NCBI GenBank assembly: GCA_903859795.1
Contig: CAIOOC010000015.1
Location: 1-7,063, forward strand
Length of the DNA: 7,063 bases
Origin: an uncultured Bacteroidia bacterium
Lineage (GTDB): Bacteria > Bacteroidota > Bacteroidia > Bacteroidales > Prolixibacteraceae
Reading direction: 5' to 3'
The position numbers were made by a program, and so were the translations under genes. Positions 6,453-7,063 of this stretch are shown piece after piece (position 1 is the first letter of the stretch; each line of letters opens with the position of its first letter). The notes below the pieces were generated by a model that worked only from the letters and a program-made list of their open reading frames with translations, was not told where the DNA came from and did no database searches.

Positions 6453-6648
6453 TCGAATAAATTTATATTAACTTGCTTATTTATAGATCCTTGATTCTCA
6501 TGGAACCAAGCTGAATTTATTCATTTGTTTTGTGGATGACAGTTCTTGAGGTTTTCCACTAACTAAATTGCGACTTATATACAAAAATCTTTATTTTGGA
6601 CTCCCGTAGGAAAAGCGAGGTTCCATTTTTAGCTTTTCCCAGGAAAGT
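6453..6648 (-). other. Intergenic gap before the archaemetzincin gene
   Basis: About 196 bp between the activator stop and the archaemetzincin GTG. It is AT-rich near the GTG and should contain the promoter of the three-gene run. I looked on the - strand for GG-N10-GC (sigma-54) and for TAnnTTTG with an upstream TTG (Bacteroidota housekeeping sigma) and found no convincing match. The only clear structure is the hairpin at 6609-6639. Confidence 0.5.
6609..6639 (-). terminator. Hairpin after the sigma-54 activator gene
   Basis: GGAAAAGC (6609-6616) and GCTTTTCC (6632-6639) form an 8-bp perfect stem with a 15-base loop, starting 9 bases after the activator stop codon. No T run follows on the - strand, so termination is plausible from position but weak by sequence. 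Confidence 0.35.
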
Positions 6649-7063
6649 CTATAGATCTGTGGGCTTCAGTTCGTATTTCTTAATCTTATTGTAAAGCGTT
6701 ACGCGGTCTACCTTGAGTGCTTTTGCCGTTCGGGAAATGTTCCAGGCGTATTTCTGCAGAATCTGAAGGATAAAGGCCTTTTCGAAATCATCGAGGCTTT
6801 CGGTGGAATTATTAACAATTGTTTTTTCTAAAGGGAGGTCCTTGAGTGTAATCCTTCTTCCGTCACCAACCACGATCGCACGTTCGATCATATTTTCAAG
6901 CTCACGGATATTTCCCGGATAGTTAAATTCCTGTAACCTTTTCAAGGCCGAAGGATCGATAGTCGCAGGTGGTTTATTCATTGAAAGACAATACTTTTTG
7001 ATAAAATAGTCAACAAGTAGTGGGATATCGGCAATACGGTCACGCAGAGGCGGAATATGGATG
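6649..7063 (-). CDS. Sigma-54-dependent transcriptional activator, NtrC family (C-terminal part, 5' end outside window)
   Basis: The last 137 codons of a gene that continues past the right edge, where the reading frame stays open. The fragment begins in the AAA+ domain with IPPLRDRIADIPLL (3-16), the conserved segment of sigma-54 activators. Next is YPGNIRELENMIERA (48-62), the sensor-2 region. It ends with a Fis-type helix-turn-helix (about 89-137), whose recognition part is NISRTAKALKVDRVTLYNKI. Such proteins bind upstream enhancer sites and use ATP to open promoters held by sigma-54 RNA polymerase. The methionine at 6981 is internal, not the start, because the conserved AAA+ sequence continues in frame before it. 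The GAFTGA loop, Walker motifs and any N-terminal receiver or sensor domain lie outside the window, so the signal sensed cannot be told. The stop is TAG at 6651-6649. Confidence 0.94.
   Translation of the reverse strand, partial: IHIPPLRDRIADIPLLVDYFIKKYCLSMNKPPATIDPSALKRLQEFNYPGNIRELENMIERAIVVGDGRRITLKDLPLEKTIVNNSTESLDDFEKAFILQILQKYAWNISRTAKALKVDRVTLYNKIKKYELKPTDL

Noticed and set aside
6453..6648. A sigma-54 promoter for the - strand run
   Set aside because: Each GG on the - strand was checked for GC ten bases downstream and none fitted.
6649..6981. Reading the activator as a complete 110-residue Fis-like protein starting at 6981
   Set aside because: The open frame continues to the window edge and encodes the conserved AAA+ segment IPPLRDRIADIP before that methionine, so this is the 3' part of a longer gene.

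Overview
The window looks like chromosomal DNA from a member of the Bacteroidota. This is an inference from several signs: AT-rich DNA, starts with little or no Shine-Dalgarno sequence, a signal peptide whose predicted cleavage leaves Gln at +1 (FA/Q), a Tat-exported Gfo/Idh/MocA oxidoreductase of a kind common in that phylum, and an NtrC-type sigma-54 activator. I see no mobile element, CRISPR array, tRNA or rRNA.

Layout. On the + strand, 90-1619 encodes a long acyl-CoA dehydrogenase, closed by a textbook intrinsic terminator (1691-1734). At 1877-3226, also on +, is a Tat-signal Gfo/Idh/MocA-family oxidoreductase. A convergent intergenic region (3227-3385) holds two hairpins. Everything to the right reads on the - strand. 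The far right edge holds the last 137 codons of a sigma-54-dependent activator (6649-7063). After a gap of about 196 bp comes a tight three-gene run: an archaemetzincin metalloprotease (6452-5916), a membrane-anchored two-lobed aspartic protease (5886-4825) and a secreted protein with four glycogen-binding (AMPK-beta/CBM48-like) repeats (4828-3386). The last two overlap by ATGA.

How the genes may work together. The acyl-CoA dehydrogenase and the oxidoreductase look like independent metabolic genes. The most interesting unit is the - strand trio: a probable cytoplasmic zinc protease, an envelope aspartic protease and an exported alpha-glucan-binding repeat protein, apparently co-transcribed and partly translationally coupled. 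All four glycogen-binding repeats keep the Trp, Lys, Trp and Asn positions that contact sugar in AMPK-beta. No function joining the three is known to me; a proteolysis-linked envelope or storage-glucan system is only a hypothesis. The sigma-54 activator lies upstream in the same direction, but I found no -24/-12 site in the gap between it and the trio.
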